A model generated the notes under the pieces. That model made no database searches, had not been told where the DNA came from, and was given only the letters and a program-made list of their open reading frames with translations. A DNA stretch of 64,000 bases from Nanobdellota archaeon (GTDB lineage Archaea; Nanobdellota; Nanobdellia; Woesearchaeales; UBA9642): assembly GCA_021813435.1 (NCBI GenBank), contig JAKAKR010000014.1, forward strand, positions 34,889 to 98,888. Direction: 5' to 3'. Below are positions 31,574 to 39,545 of this stretch, in pieces (the first letter of the stretch is position 1; every line of letters starts with the position of its first letter). A program made the translations under genes and the position numbers.

Positions 31574-33970
31574 ATGCTCTTAAGATCGCTGCGGCTCAAA
31601 AACATTCGATCGTATATTGATGAAACAATCGATTTTTCTGAGGGGACAACTCTTCTCACCGGCGATATCGGTGCAGGAAAGACGACCATACTTCTTGCGA
31701 TAGAATTCGCATTCTTCGGTCTTCTCAAGGGTGATATCTCTGGCGCAACACTTTTGCGTCATGGCGCAGCAGAAGGGATTGTTGAATTGTCCTGCACCAT
31801 CAATGATGTGCCGCTGGTGATTGCGCGCAGGCTCAAACGCAAGAATACCACTGTCGCGCAGGATTCCGGGTATCTTATCCTGCATGATACAAAGACAGAA
31901 TTGACTCCTGTTGAACTCAAGTCTAAGATCATTGAACTCTTCGGCTACCCTCAGGACCTGCTTACCAGAAATCCTTCCATCATCTACCGCTACACGGTCT
32001 ATACGCCGCAGGAGGAGATGAAGACGATTCTTTACGAATCACCTGAAGAACGCATGGATATCCTGCGCAAGATATTCAACATCGACCGTTACAAGCGTAT
32101 CCGGGAGAATGCACTCGCGTACGCCAAAGAACTGCGCAATCAGCGTAAAGCGCTCGAATCAACGATCACTGATCTTGGCGCGCAAGAAGCAATGCATGCA
32201 GATAAGAGTGCACGTCAAGAGGATATGCAGGCAGGCATCACGCGCGCTGCCGCGCAGCTCGAGGACCAGAAGCGACGCGCGAAAGGGGACGAGGAAAAAC
32301 TTGCCGCAGTCACTCAAGGTATGGACGGACTGCGCGCATTACGACAACAATATGATATCGCACTATTGAACCTGCGCAATGCGCAATCAGAATCAGATCG
32401 GCTCCAGAAAGAATCCAACATGAATGATTTTCGCATTGCAGACTACACCAAACGCATCGCAGAACTCGGATCAGTGGATATCAATGAAGAGGATATCCGC
32501 AATGAACTTTCTGCTGCAGAAGAGAAACTGACCAAGGTCACAAGCGCCAAAGAGACCATCACGAGCAGGATTGCAAGCAAGATGGATGACTTGAAAAACA
32601 TTATTATCGAAAGCAGCGCTACGCTTGCAAGTCGTCATGGCACGCTCACTAAAAAGCTTGAAGGAAAAGAGCAGGCAATACAGACGCTTGACCAGATGAC
32701 CCGCGAGCATACGGCATTGCAGCTTGAACGTGCAGGACTTCTCACTGCCCAGACCAGCGCGCAGAAAATCATCGACCAGATAAAAGACTTAAGCACCTGT
32801 CCGGTCTGCCTGCAGACTGTTGATTTTGCCCATAAGGTAAAGATCACCGATCGCGAAGGGTCCTCTATCAGTGACGCTACGCGCAGGCTTGCAGAGATCG
32901 AGCGCAAGATAGAGTCACTTGCAAAAACCATTGCCGCGCAGCGCAAACTCATCGATGCATTGCACGAGGACGAACTGGAACTTGCGGAAATCAACCATCG
33001 CATCGGAACACTCAACGAGAAGATAACACAGAAAACAGCCCTGGAAAAAGAGATTGAAGAATTGCGTGAAAAACAGCAGAAACTGGACGCTATGCCAGTG
33101 GACAAACTTATCGATCTCATCTCCAAGCATCGAAAGATCTTAGGAAGCTTCCAATTGCGCAGGCACCTTCAGGAATCATTGCAGGAAAAAGGGGCGCAGC
33201 AAAAAGAGCTTGCCGCACGCTTGACAAGCATCACTGCAACGCTTGCAGCGCTCAGCGCAGAGAAAATACACCTTGAAGAATCCATCGCCGCAGAATCGCA
33301 TCTCGAGGAGGAATACCTCGCCGCAAAGCGCGCATGCGACGAATCGACACGAAACGTGAACACCCTGGCGCTATCCCTACTCGCGCAGCAGAAGGATTGC
33401 GAAGCATTGCAGATAGAACTCTCCCATATCGCTGAAGAGATCGCGCGCAAACGTTCCGCAAAAGCAAAAATTGCATACATGGGAGAACTCAACCATTGGA
33501 TCACCGAGCAATTCGTCGGCATCGTCGCAACTATCGAAAAGGCCATCATGCAAAAGATCCATCTCGAATTCGATGAACTCTTCCAGACCTGGTTTGAAAT
33601 GCTTCTTGACGACGAAAACATCACTATCACGATCGATGAGGAATTCACTCCAGTCATCACCCAGAACAATTATACGACCGCACTCGAGAACCTTTCGGGC
33701 GGCGAGAAGACTGCAGTTGCCCTTGCCTATCGCCTCGCACTCAACAAGGCCATCAATGACTTTATCACGACAATCACGACCAAAGACCTCTTGATCCTGG
33801 ACGAGCCGACAGACGGCTTTAGCAGCGAGCAACTCGACAAGATGAAAGAAGTGCTGACTGAAATGCGCTGCAGACAATTATTGATCGTAAGCCATGAAGC
33901 AAAGATGGAAAGCTACGCTGAACACATCATCCGCATCAATAAACACGAACATATCAGCAGCAAACTATAA
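31574..33970 (+). CDS. rad50: DNA double-strand break repair ATPase Rad50
   Basis: 798 residues, typical of archaeal Rad50. MLLRSLRLKNIRSY and TGDIGAGKTT (Walker A) start the ATPase. Long coiled coils flank the zinc hook STCPVCLQTV near residue 410. The C-terminus has ENLSGGEKTAVALAYR (signature) and LLILDEPTDGFS (Walker B). It works with Mre11 to bridge and trim broken DNA ends. No mre11, herA or nurA lies beside it in this window, unlike many archaea. Confidence 0.95.
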   Translation: MLLRSLRLKNIRSYIDETIDFSEGTTLLTGDIGAGKTTILLAIEFAFFGLLKGDISGATLLRHGAAEGIVELSCTINDVPLVIARRLKRKNTTVAQDSGYLILHDTKTELTPVELKSKIIELFGYPQDLLTRNPSIIYRYTVYTPQEEMKTILYESPEERMDILRKIFNIDRYKRIRENALAYAKELRNQRKALESTITDLGAQEAMHADKSARQEDMQAGITRAAAQLEDQKRRAKGDEEKLAAVTQGMDGLRALRQQYDIALLNLRNAQSESDRLQKESNMNDFRIADYTKRIAELGSVDINEEDIRNELSAAEEKLTKVTSAKETITSRIASKMDDLKNIIIESSATLASRHGTLTKKLEGKEQAIQTLDQMTREHTALQLERAGLLTAQTSAQKIIDQIKDLSTCPVCLQTVDFAHKVKITDREGSSISDATRRLAEIERKIESLAKTIAAQRKLIDALHEDELELAEINHRIGTLNEKITQKTALEKEIEELREKQQKLDAMPVDKLIDLISKHRKILGSFQLRRHLQESLQEKGAQQKELAARLTSITATLAALSAEKIHLEESIAAESHLEEEYLAAKRACDESTRNVNTLALSLLAQQKDCEALQIELSHIAEEIARKRSAKAKIAYMGELNHWITEQFVGIVATIEKAIMQKIHLEFDELFQTWFEMLLDDENITITIDEEFTPVITQNNYTTALENLSGGEKTAVALAYRLALNKAINDFITTITTKDLLILDEPTDGFSSEQLDKMKEVLTEMRCRQLLIVSHEAKMESYAEHIIRINKHEHISSKL

Positions 33971-34005
33971 GATTTTTAAATAAGAACAATTCTCAATACA
34001 CTAAT

Positions 34006-34078
34006 GGGGCTGTGGGGTAGCTTGGTATCCTTCGCGGATGGGGTCCGCGCGACCCGGGTTCGAATCCTGGCAGCCCCA
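34006..34078 (+). tRNA. tRNA-Pro (GGG), no intron
   Basis: Acceptor GGGGCTG pairs with CAGCCCC, discriminator A, T-arm CCGGG-TTCGAAT-CCTGG. Anticodon stem CGCGG/CCGCG holds loop ATGGGGT, anticodon GGG. A TATA-like TTTTTAAATA lies about 30 nt upstream, just after rad50. 73 nt. The next tRNA follows after 24 nt. Confidence 0.93.
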
Positions 34079-34102
34079 ATAGATTATACATCACTATATG
34101 TA

Positions 34103-34176
34103 GGGGTCGTGGGGTAACCTGGTTAGCCTACAAGGTTCGGGGCCTTGTGATCCGAGTCCGAATCTCGGCGACCCCA
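34103..34176 (+). tRNA. tRNA-Pro (CGG), with C at position 55
   Basis: Acceptor GGGGTCG pairs with CGACCCC, discriminator A. Anticodon stem CAAGG/CCTTG holds loop TTCGGGG, anticodon CGG. The T-loop reads TCCGAAT, so the normally invariant T55 (pseudouridine) is C. Otherwise the cloverleaf is intact, 74 nt. It is immediately followed by the 86-bp element described below. Confidence 0.88.
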
Positions 34177-34260
34177 TTGTTTTTCGAATGCTGCAACAGT
34201 GTTGCACATTCACTTTTTACGAGATTTTTTGTAAAAATCTCGGACGTATCTCGGCGACCC
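34177..34260 (+). mobile_element. tRNA-Pro 3' element, copy 1 (after tRNA-Pro CGG)
   Basis: Order: a bulged hairpin GAATG-C-TGCAAC-AGT-GTTGCA-CATTC, spacer CACTTTTTA, a second hairpin GAGATTTTT-TGT-AAAAATCTC, then CGTATCTCGGCGACCC, a copy of the tRNA-Pro(CGG) 3' end. The 13-mer ATCTCGGCGACCC occurs at 34162 and again at 34248, 86 bp apart. The 36-nt block ACATTCACTTTTTACGAGAT... is identical in copy 2. No ORF. Nature (insertion, processing signal or RNA) unknown; the mobile label is inference from the duplicated tRNA end. Confidence 0.65.
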
Positions 34261-34308
34261 TTATTTGCTTTACGTTACTGTCGCTCGCATCCGAATCAGT
34301 GTTTGATT

Positions 34309-34343
34309 GAAATTTTTGTCACTTGCAATCCTACAAAAATTTC
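34309..34343. repeat. 11-bp perfect inverted repeat
   Basis: GAAATTTTTGT pairs with ACAAAAATTTC across a 13-nt loop. It lies in the gap between the tRNA-Pro element and the L37Ae promoter, where no gene is seen. It resembles the AT-rich stem of the tRNA-Pro element in make-up. Confidence 0.55.
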
Positions 34344-34419
34344 TCGAAGTATCATTGAAAGATGCTCGCACATTGACGGTAACGCTTTGTTCAACTCAGT
34401 CGATTCTTTTTATCGCAAG

Positions 34420-34430
34420 ATTTATAAATA
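34420..34430 (+). promoter_or_regulatory. TATA box of the L37Ae-rpoP-pcc1-prefoldin operon
   Basis: ATTTATAAATA lies about 50 nt before the L37Ae ATG, which has its own GAGGG site. No further promoter is seen before 35710. Confidence 0.6.
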
Positions 34431-34476
34431 CCTCAAAAATCCTTGTATCATATTTAGACGATGATTAGAGGGCTAT

Positions 34477-34716
34477 ATGGCAGAATCAATAAAGCATAGT
34501 AAGGCAGTTCGACGCTACGGCGTGCGGTATGGCCGCAGAAATAGGGATAAGGTCGCAAAGCTCGAGGTAGAGCAACGCAAAAAACATCCCTGCCCCAACT
34601 GTAATTATCCTGCAGTCAGCCGCGTATCGCTCGGAATCTGGGAATGCCGGAAATGCCACACGAAATTCACGAGCAGGGCATATACTGTCGGGAAAACAGC
34701 AACTGTTGCTGAATAA
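34477..34716 (+). CDS. rpl37ae: 50S ribosomal protein L37Ae (eL43)
   Basis: 79 residues. VRRYGVRYGRRNRDKVAKLE is the basic rRNA-binding start. CPNC and CRKC form the C4 zinc ribbon (HPCPNCNYPAVSR, GIWECRKCHTKF). Ends with the conserved GGKAYT-like region, here SRAYTVGKTA. Head of an operon of small information-processing genes: rpoP, pcc1, prefoldin beta and UPF0147, the usual archaeal order. Confidence 0.95.
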   Translation: MAESIKHSKAVRRYGVRYGRRNRDKVAKLEVEQRKKHPCPNCNYPAVSRVSLGIWECRKCHTKFTSRAYTVGKTATVAE

Positions 34717-34728
34717 TTCGAGGTCACT

Positions 34729-34866
34729 ATGGTAGATTATAAATGCTTCTCCTGTAAAAAAATCGTTTCAGACACGTATATTAAAAAGAAGGTGCGCTGC
34801 CCCTATTGTGGTTCACGGCTCATCTTCAAACCACGCATATCAACGACGAAAGTCAAGGCAGCATAA
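34729..34866 (+). CDS. rpoP: DNA-directed RNA polymerase subunit P (Rpb12)
   Basis: 45 residues, too short for the track: MVDYKCFSCKKIV then KKVRCPYCGSRLIFKPR. A CxxC...CxxC zinc ribbon with the RCPYCGSR knuckle is diagnostic of RpoP/Rpb12, which helps assemble the polymerase. It lies between L37Ae and pcc1, as in most archaea, far from the large subunit operon at 42-49 kb. Confidence 0.95.
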   Translation: MVDYKCFSCKKIVSDTYIKKKVRCPYCGSRLIFKPRISTTKVKAA

Positions 34867-34867
34867 G

Positions 34868-35092
34868 ATGTATACCGTAACGGTTACAATCGACCATGAT
34901 GTACCAGCGCTCAAGAAACTCTTTATGGCAGAAGAAAAGGTATTCAATCGTTCTTCTTACACTCTTACGACGCGTGGCGGAAAACTCTACTGCACAATCA
35001 CCGCAGCTGATGCGACGGCGTTCAAGGTCGCGACAAGTACGCTCACCAAGATATTCATGATTTGGGAAAAAACCCACGCAATCGGTGCATGA
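34868..35092 (+). CDS. pcc1: KEOPS complex subunit Pcc1
   Basis: 74 residues from ATG 34868, one base after the rpoP stop; the track start at 34808 overlaps rpoP. MYTVTVTIDHDVPALKKLFM, SYTLTTRGGKLYCTITAADA and FKVATSTLTKIF show the small beta-alpha-beta dimer fold of Pcc1. KEOPS makes the t6A modification at tRNA position 37. No other KEOPS subunit is in the window. Confidence 0.88.
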   Translation: MYTVTVTIDHDVPALKKLFMAEEKVFNRSSYTLTTRGGKLYCTITAADATAFKVATSTLTKIFMIWEKTHAIGA

Positions 35093-35469
35093 TGGAACAA
35101 GACATCCAGGAAAAAATCGGACAGATACAGCTCATCCAGCAGAACCTGCAGAATCTTGCAACACAGCGGCAGCAATTCCAGTTGCAGCAAAGCGAACTTG
35201 AGACTGCACTCAAAGAGCTCAGGCAGGCAAAGACATCATATCGCATCATCGGAAACATCATGGTTGCGCAGGACTCTGCAGCACTCATCCGCGAACTTTC
35301 TGAAAAACAGGAAACCGTCGGTGTGCGCGTTACAACAATCGAGAAACAGGAGGCAAAACTCAAAGAGAAGGTCGAGGAAATCCAAAAGGAAGTCCTTGCA
35401 ACGCTCGAAGAGTCAAAGCCCGCAAAGAAACACAAGGAATCTACGCATGACGTCAAAAAAACTTCTTGA
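35089..35469 (+). CDS. pfdB: Prefoldin subunit beta
   Basis: 126 residues; the start overlaps the pcc1 stop (ATGA) and a second ATG follows at once. Two long coiled-coil helices (QEKIGQIQLIQQNLQNLATQ and EKQEAKLKEKVEEIQKEVL) flank a hairpin with YRIIGNIMVAQD, the prefoldin beta hallmark. With alpha it forms a hexameric holdase that passes unfolded proteins to the thermosome at 62 kb. The 3' end overlaps the UPF0147 gene. Confidence 0.93.
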   Translation: MMEQDIQEKIGQIQLIQQNLQNLATQRQQFQLQQSELETALKELRQAKTSYRIIGNIMVAQDSAALIRELSEKQETVGVRVTTIEKQEAKLKEKVEEIQKEVLATLEESKPAKKHKESTHDVKKTS

Positions 35470-35710
35470 AGAAATCGCAAAGATCATCGAAGCATTAACC
35501 GCATTGAAGGATGATGAGTCAGTGCCGAAGAATGTACGCGCAAAAATCGAGTCAATCATCGCAGAGATCCAGGATGATTCTGACCTTTCGCTCAAGGTCG
35601 GCAAGTCGCTGCACAGTCTTGATGAGATATCTGAGGATATGAACCTTCAGCCGTTCATCCGGACCCAGGTCTGGAATGTCTCGAGCATGCTGGAGAAATT
35701 GAACAAGTAA
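35447..35710 (+). CDS. UPF0147 family protein
   Basis: 87 residues. The ATG at 35447 lies inside the end of the prefoldin gene; the longer track frame upstream is out-of-frame noise. It is helical: LEEIAKIIEALTALKDDESV, PKNVRAKIESIIAEIQDD and the family end RTQVWNVSSMLEKLNK. UPF0147 follows prefoldin beta in many archaea; its function is not established. Translationally coupled. Confidence 0.88.
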   Translation: MTSKKLLEEIAKIIEALTALKDDESVPKNVRAKIESIIAEIQDDSDLSLKVGKSLHSLDEISEDMNLQPFIRTQVWNVSSMLEKLNK

Positions 35711-35757
35711 TCCTGCAGTGCAGATGATTCTATAACTATTACTGTTGACACAATCTT

Positions 35758-36363
35758 CTATTCTTTTTTTGCCCGATTCTTCACTTTGACGATTGCAGAA
35801 TGCATGACTGCAATAAACGGGACATAGACCATCTCGTCCTTGCCGGTCTCTACACGGATATTGACAAGCGTCATCCCAATAATATGTCCCTCGATCCGCT
35901 TATCCTTTATTTTGACATAATCGCCGACATGCAGATCATTGCGCAATCGCACATAGAACCCTGCAAAGAAATTCCCGAAGAGATCATTGAGTCCGAAGAC
36001 CAGAAACAGGATGAATACGACGATGAGCAGGATCATGATGGTCGTGATGACTTTTGTGGTTATTGCAAGCCGATTCAATGCCATAATGATGCTGATCACA
36101 TAAACAAAATAGGCGATCAATGCGGCAATAGCCTTCTCAAGCGAAAATCTGATGTGCAGGCGTTTGCGCATGATGCGGTCAAGCTCCACAAGGCTGAGCA
36201 GTTTTGCAATGATGCTCTTGAGGATGCGTCCTACAATGAATCCGATAAGTACGATAATGATTGCAGTGATGATATTGGTGATGATGGGGTTTACTGCAGC
36301 AACTGCCTCATTCATCTCTGCAATGGATCCGATACTATTGTTGGTAACCTCTGCTGCGGCCAT
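35758..36363 (-). CDS. MscS family mechanosensitive channel
   Basis: 201 residues from ATG 36363, placed by the TATA-like TTTATAAAC about 25 nt upstream; the track extension to 36672 crosses the divergent gene. Three membrane helices, the last Gly/Phe-rich (LVFGLNDLFGNFFAGFYVRL), lead into the beta domain (HVGDYVKIKDKRIEGHIIGM and TLVNIRVETGKDEMVYVP). This is the MscS pore-plus-Sm-like core. It releases solutes on osmotic downshock. The C-terminal alpha-beta vestibule is missing, so it is a short form. Confidence 0.88.
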   Translation of the reverse strand: MAAAEVTNNSIGSIAEMNEAVAAVNPIITNIITAIIIVLIGFIVGRILKSIIAKLLSLVELDRIMRKRLHIRFSLEKAIAALIAYFVYVISIIMALNRLAITTKVITTIMILLIVVFILFLVFGLNDLFGNFFAGFYVRLRNDLHVGDYVKIKDKRIEGHIIGMTLVNIRVETGKDEMVYVPFIAVMHSAIVKVKNRAKKE

Positions 36364-36490
36364 GGACTTTCGAATACCGCAGGGTTTATAAATGTTTATG
36401 CAGGGGAGGAGTGTCGAGACCATCCTCGTATCGTGCATGATAATTAGCAAAATATATAAAGCAGGCAATAACACAGCAAGTGGTGATATT

Positions 36491-36775
36491 ATGAAAAAGA
36501 CTGAAACTACTCCTAAAACAAAAAAGACTGCCGGTACGCCATCGTCAAGTAAGGATGAGCAGATCGGATTCCATAAGGGATCACTTTCTACACTTGCAAA
36601 AGAGCGTGCAGAACTTGCACGGATCCTCCAGATTGTTGAGCAGCTCATGCAGATGCATGTCGCAGCACTCAATGAGCTTGGTGTCGATCTCCAAAAAGAG
36701 GTTGAACAATTGAAATCTGCGCCTGCACAAGGGGCAAGCCCGGGAAAGAAAAAGCCTATCGAGGATGTATTATAA
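36491..36775 (+). CDS. 94-aa helical hypothetical protein
   Basis: Start from ATG 36491 (MKKTETTPKTKKTAGTPSSS), about 35 nt after AAATATATAAAG; the track start at 36392 precedes that promoter. A Lys/Thr-rich disordered start leads into a helix (LAKERAELARILQIVEQLMQ) and a second helix with QKEVEQLKSA. Not recognised. It heads a plus-strand run with the two related membrane proteins. Confidence 0.6.
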   Translation: MKKTETTPKTKKTAGTPSSSKDEQIGFHKGSLSTLAKERAELARILQIVEQLMQMHVAALNELGVDLQKEVEQLKSAPAQGASPGKKKPIEDVL

Positions 36776-36799
36776 GCAGCAACGCTTTAAAGATCGCCC

Positions 36800-37411
36800 A
36801 TGAAACAGAACCGTGAAGAAAAACGGCGAAGAAATCTCGTCCTTATTATGGGAGGAATCATCATACTCTCTATGATCGTGAGTATCTTTGCAGTCTATGT
36901 CGATAATGCATCGCAGGACTCCCTGCGCTATGGCTCGCAGGATTTCAAGATCACTGATAACGGATATCTTACAAAGATCAATGGAACGGCGATGGCGTTC
37001 TATTATTACCCTGCTGAACTTGAGCGCATCAATATCAGCGCTGCAACAATCCAGAAGATGCATGATTCTACATTCTATGTATTTCTTTTCAGTCCTAATG
37101 CGTCCAGTGATGATCTTGCATTCATCGATGTCATGCGCTATGACCTTTCAACACAATTGAATAAGCAGATCTATTTTGCAAAGACTACTGATTCAGAAAA
37201 TTATCCGGGTCTTCCAGTTCTGAGTTGCGCAAACGCCAGTAAAGAAGCGCTCTTCTTTGTTATCGATACCAATACGAGCACTGCAGACACCCGGATCAGT
37301 GATCCTTCACCTACAGAAAATCCTTATTGCATCACCATGCAGGCGCGGCTCAAGGAATTGCTTGCGCTCAAAGACCGATTGGTCTATACGAATTATGGTA
37401 TCATGAAATGA
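36800..37411 (+). CDS. Membrane-anchored protein, paralogue A
   Basis: 203 residues: short basic start (MKQNREEKRRRN), one membrane helix (LVLIMGGIIILSMIVSIFAV), then an outside domain with FYYYPAELERINISAATIQK, VLSCANASKEALFFVIDT and a closing Cys (NPYCITM). The FYY-P and SCANAS...N blocks recur in the next gene, so the two are tandem paralogues. The two cysteines could form one disulfide. No known family. Confidence 0.65.
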   Translation: MKQNREEKRRRNLVLIMGGIIILSMIVSIFAVYVDNASQDSLRYGSQDFKITDNGYLTKINGTAMAFYYYPAELERINISAATIQKMHDSTFYVFLFSPNASSDDLAFIDVMRYDLSTQLNKQIYFAKTTDSENYPGLPVLSCANASKEALFFVIDTNTSTADTRISDPSPTENPYCITMQARLKELLALKDRLVYTNYGIMK

Positions 37412-37454
37412 TTTCCTCTCGCAGAAATGAATCTCTGCGTATCTTTTGGTGACT

Positions 37455-38207
37455 ATGATGAAAAACGATCAGAAAACGAATCATGTAACACACAAAAAGA
37501 CTAGTACGCATCAGGATGCAGCACAGCAACCCGCGCATACGCCGCCCTCATCATCACGTTCATTATGGACGACAATCATTATTCTTGCAGTCATACTCCT
37601 CATTATGGCATTGATTTTTTTCGGTGTGCGGTATGCAACCCGGGAGATCAATAAGAAAAAACTTGCAGAACATATGCTTGATTATCATAATTTTACTTTT
37701 GCCAAGGCAGATGACAACAAATGGTATACCCGCATCATTATTAAGGGAGCGCCTTACGACATCCCATTCTATTACAATCCTGTAGAAGCAGAGAATGTCA
37801 GTGTCGCAAGTGGACTTGATATTGGCCGCACTATCTGGAATTTTTATCTTCTCCAAACGCCAAAACAGGTTTTTATCACCCTTGACCCGAATACGCCAGG
37901 ACCGCAGATCGTGATTGCAGGCGTTGAATTATCGCGACTCCTCGGCAAGCAGTACAATATCTATAACTTTGATACCCATGTTGCAATCACCAACCAGCCT
38001 TTCAACCAGACCCTGGATTATCCGCTTATCACCTGCGCGAACGCGTCAGCAAATACTACAGTGATCCATCTGGTGATCAACACCAGCGCGCCGCAGGATC
38101 GCATCACTGCGCAGGGAAACTGCTACACTCTTGAAGCGACAACAGTAAATGAATCAATCCGTGTCGCTGACGCATTCAGCTACCGCCTCCTCCATATTAT
38201 GGGATGA
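37455..38207 (+). CDS. Membrane-anchored protein, paralogue B
   Basis: About 250 residues from ATG 37455 with GGTGA before it; the track uses TTG 37446. A hydrophilic, Thr/His-rich start, one membrane helix (TIIILAVILLIMALIFFGVRY) and an outside domain: PFYYNPVEAENVSV, LITCANASANTTVIHLVIN, and QGNCYTLEA near the end. These match paralogue A at FYY(N)P and CANAS. Asn sequons are frequent. It overlaps the methyltransferase gene start. Function unknown; surface role likely. Confidence 0.65.
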   Translation: MMKNDQKTNHVTHKKTSTHQDAAQQPAHTPPSSSRSLWTTIIILAVILLIMALIFFGVRYATREINKKKLAEHMLDYHNFTFAKADDNKWYTRIIIKGAPYDIPFYYNPVEAENVSVASGLDIGRTIWNFYLLQTPKQVFITLDPNTPGPQIVIAGVELSRLLGKQYNIYNFDTHVAITNQPFNQTLDYPLITCANASANTTVIHLVINTSAPQDRITAQGNCYTLEATTVNESIRVADAFSYRLLHIMG

Positions 38208-38221
38208 TTCGCTCCACTGCC

Positions 38222-38830
38222 ATGACTGAACACTATTTTAGCGAGAAACCTTCTGTACCATTCCGGAAAGAATCATTTGTTGCAAGAATATTCGACGGTG
38301 AAGATATCACGATCCAGTCCGGAAGCGGGATATTCTCCCTCAAAGAACTCGATTTTGGGACAAAACTGCTCATTGCGCACGCAAAAATACCCAAGACCTC
38401 CTGTACTGTTCTTGACTTAGGATGCGGGTATGGAATCGTGGGCATTGCACTCAAGAAACATTATCCCCAGATCATTTTGACCATGAGCGATATCAATGAA
38501 CGCGCCGTACAATGCGCAGCAGAGAATGTTAAGACGAACAATACTGATGCGACAGTTCTCAAAAGCGACATGTTCTCCCATCCTGAACTGCAACAGAAGA
38601 CATTTGATGTTATCCTTACCAATCCGCCGTTCTCTGCAGGGAAAAAAGTCTGCATTGCATTCATCAGGCAGAGCGCCATGCATCTCAATAAGAATGGATT
38701 ATTCCAGCTTGTCGCGCCGCATAACAAGGGCGGGGAAAGCCTGAAGCGGATCATGCTTGAAGTATTCGGCAATGCCGGAGAACTCGTGAAAAAGAGCGGA
38801 TTTCGCGTCTATATCAGCATAAAAAAATAA
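38222..38830 (+). CDS. RsmC-like class I methyltransferase
   Basis: 202 residues from ATG 38222 (MTEHYFSEKPSVPFRK); an ATG at 38204 overlapping the upstream stop is an alternative. VLDLGCGYGIVGIALKK is the SAM site, SDINERAVQCAAENV the second acid, and VILTNPPFSAGK the NPPF catalytic motif for base N-methylation. Archaeal members methylate guanine or a related base in rRNA or tRNA. The pairing with the two membrane proteins is probably accidental. Confidence 0.9.
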   Translation: MTEHYFSEKPSVPFRKESFVARIFDGEDITIQSGSGIFSLKELDFGTKLLIAHAKIPKTSCTVLDLGCGYGIVGIALKKHYPQIILTMSDINERAVQCAAENVKTNNTDATVLKSDMFSHPELQQKTFDVILTNPPFSAGKKVCIAFIRQSAMHLNKNGLFQLVAPHNKGGESLKRIMLEVFGNAGELVKKSGFRVYISIKK

Positions 38831-38884
38831 GCACCTGCCCACTATGATGCGGCAAGGTATGCGCTATTGTTTTGGTGAATCATG

Positions 38885-39532
38885 ATGCCTTCAAATATCC
38901 CGCGCGATAATCATAATCTTGAACCGCTTGAATTGATGGATCTTGTTGCGCATGAGAGCAGGTACGATGGGTGCAAATGGCTTGAGGGATACATTGTAGG
39001 GTTTGAGCGGCCAAAAAACATTTTTGATGTCAGAAACACCCTAGTCCATATCTGGAGCGAATACCACGGTGAATATTATTTTGACGTCCAGCACATTGAT
39101 GATGTCATTTTGCAAGAAAAATATCCGATTACACTCCCTGATGAGATCAGTCAATTCGCAGATTTCACAATCCAGAACATTCTTGTAAATTATAGCATCC
39201 CCAGCATCAAGAACACTGACAAACCCCAAGAATCAAGTGGAATCATCAAGAAAGTCTTTATTGACCATGATCTTTCTACACTCTATCTCTCAATCTTTGA
39301 TCTCTCGCGTCATACATTTTTCTACAGAAACATTGTTGAATCTGCAAAGATGCGATTCCAGATCCTGCACGGATTTGGTCCGTACGAAGATGGGTATATG
39401 AATGCGTGGGTCCAGGAAGAGATTGCACGTAACCTCGTCCTCCCTCAACACTACACGCTGCTTCAGGAAGTATTCAATGCAGCTACATTCCCCATAGTCA
39501 GTTCAGAAATTCCATTATCCCCTCAGGGATAA
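38885..39532 (+). CDS. Hypothetical protein, 215 aa
   Basis: Starts at one of two adjacent ATGs (38882/38885). Mixed alpha/beta, rich in aromatic and acidic residues: KWLEGYIVGFERPKNIFD, YHGEYYFDVQHIDDVILQEK, then VFIDHDLSTLYLSIFDL and FRYRNIVESA-like FFYRNIVESAKMRFQI. No signal peptide or membrane segment. Family not recognised. Separate unit after the methyltransferase. Confidence 0.6.
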   Translation: MPSNIPRDNHNLEPLELMDLVAHESRYDGCKWLEGYIVGFERPKNIFDVRNTLVHIWSEYHGEYYFDVQHIDDVILQEKYPITLPDEISQFADFTIQNILVNYSIPSIKNTDKPQESSGIIKKVFIDHDLSTLYLSIFDLSRHTFFYRNIVESAKMRFQILHGFGPYEDGYMNAWVQEEIARNLVLPQHYTLLQEVFNAATFPIVSSEIPLSPQG

Positions 39533-39545
39533 ATGCTGCGCGTGA

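Noticed and set aside
34081-34102. TATA-like ATTATACATCACTATATG between the two tRNA-Pro genes
   Set aside because: The spacer is only 24 nt, so the second tRNA is more likely co-transcribed with the first.
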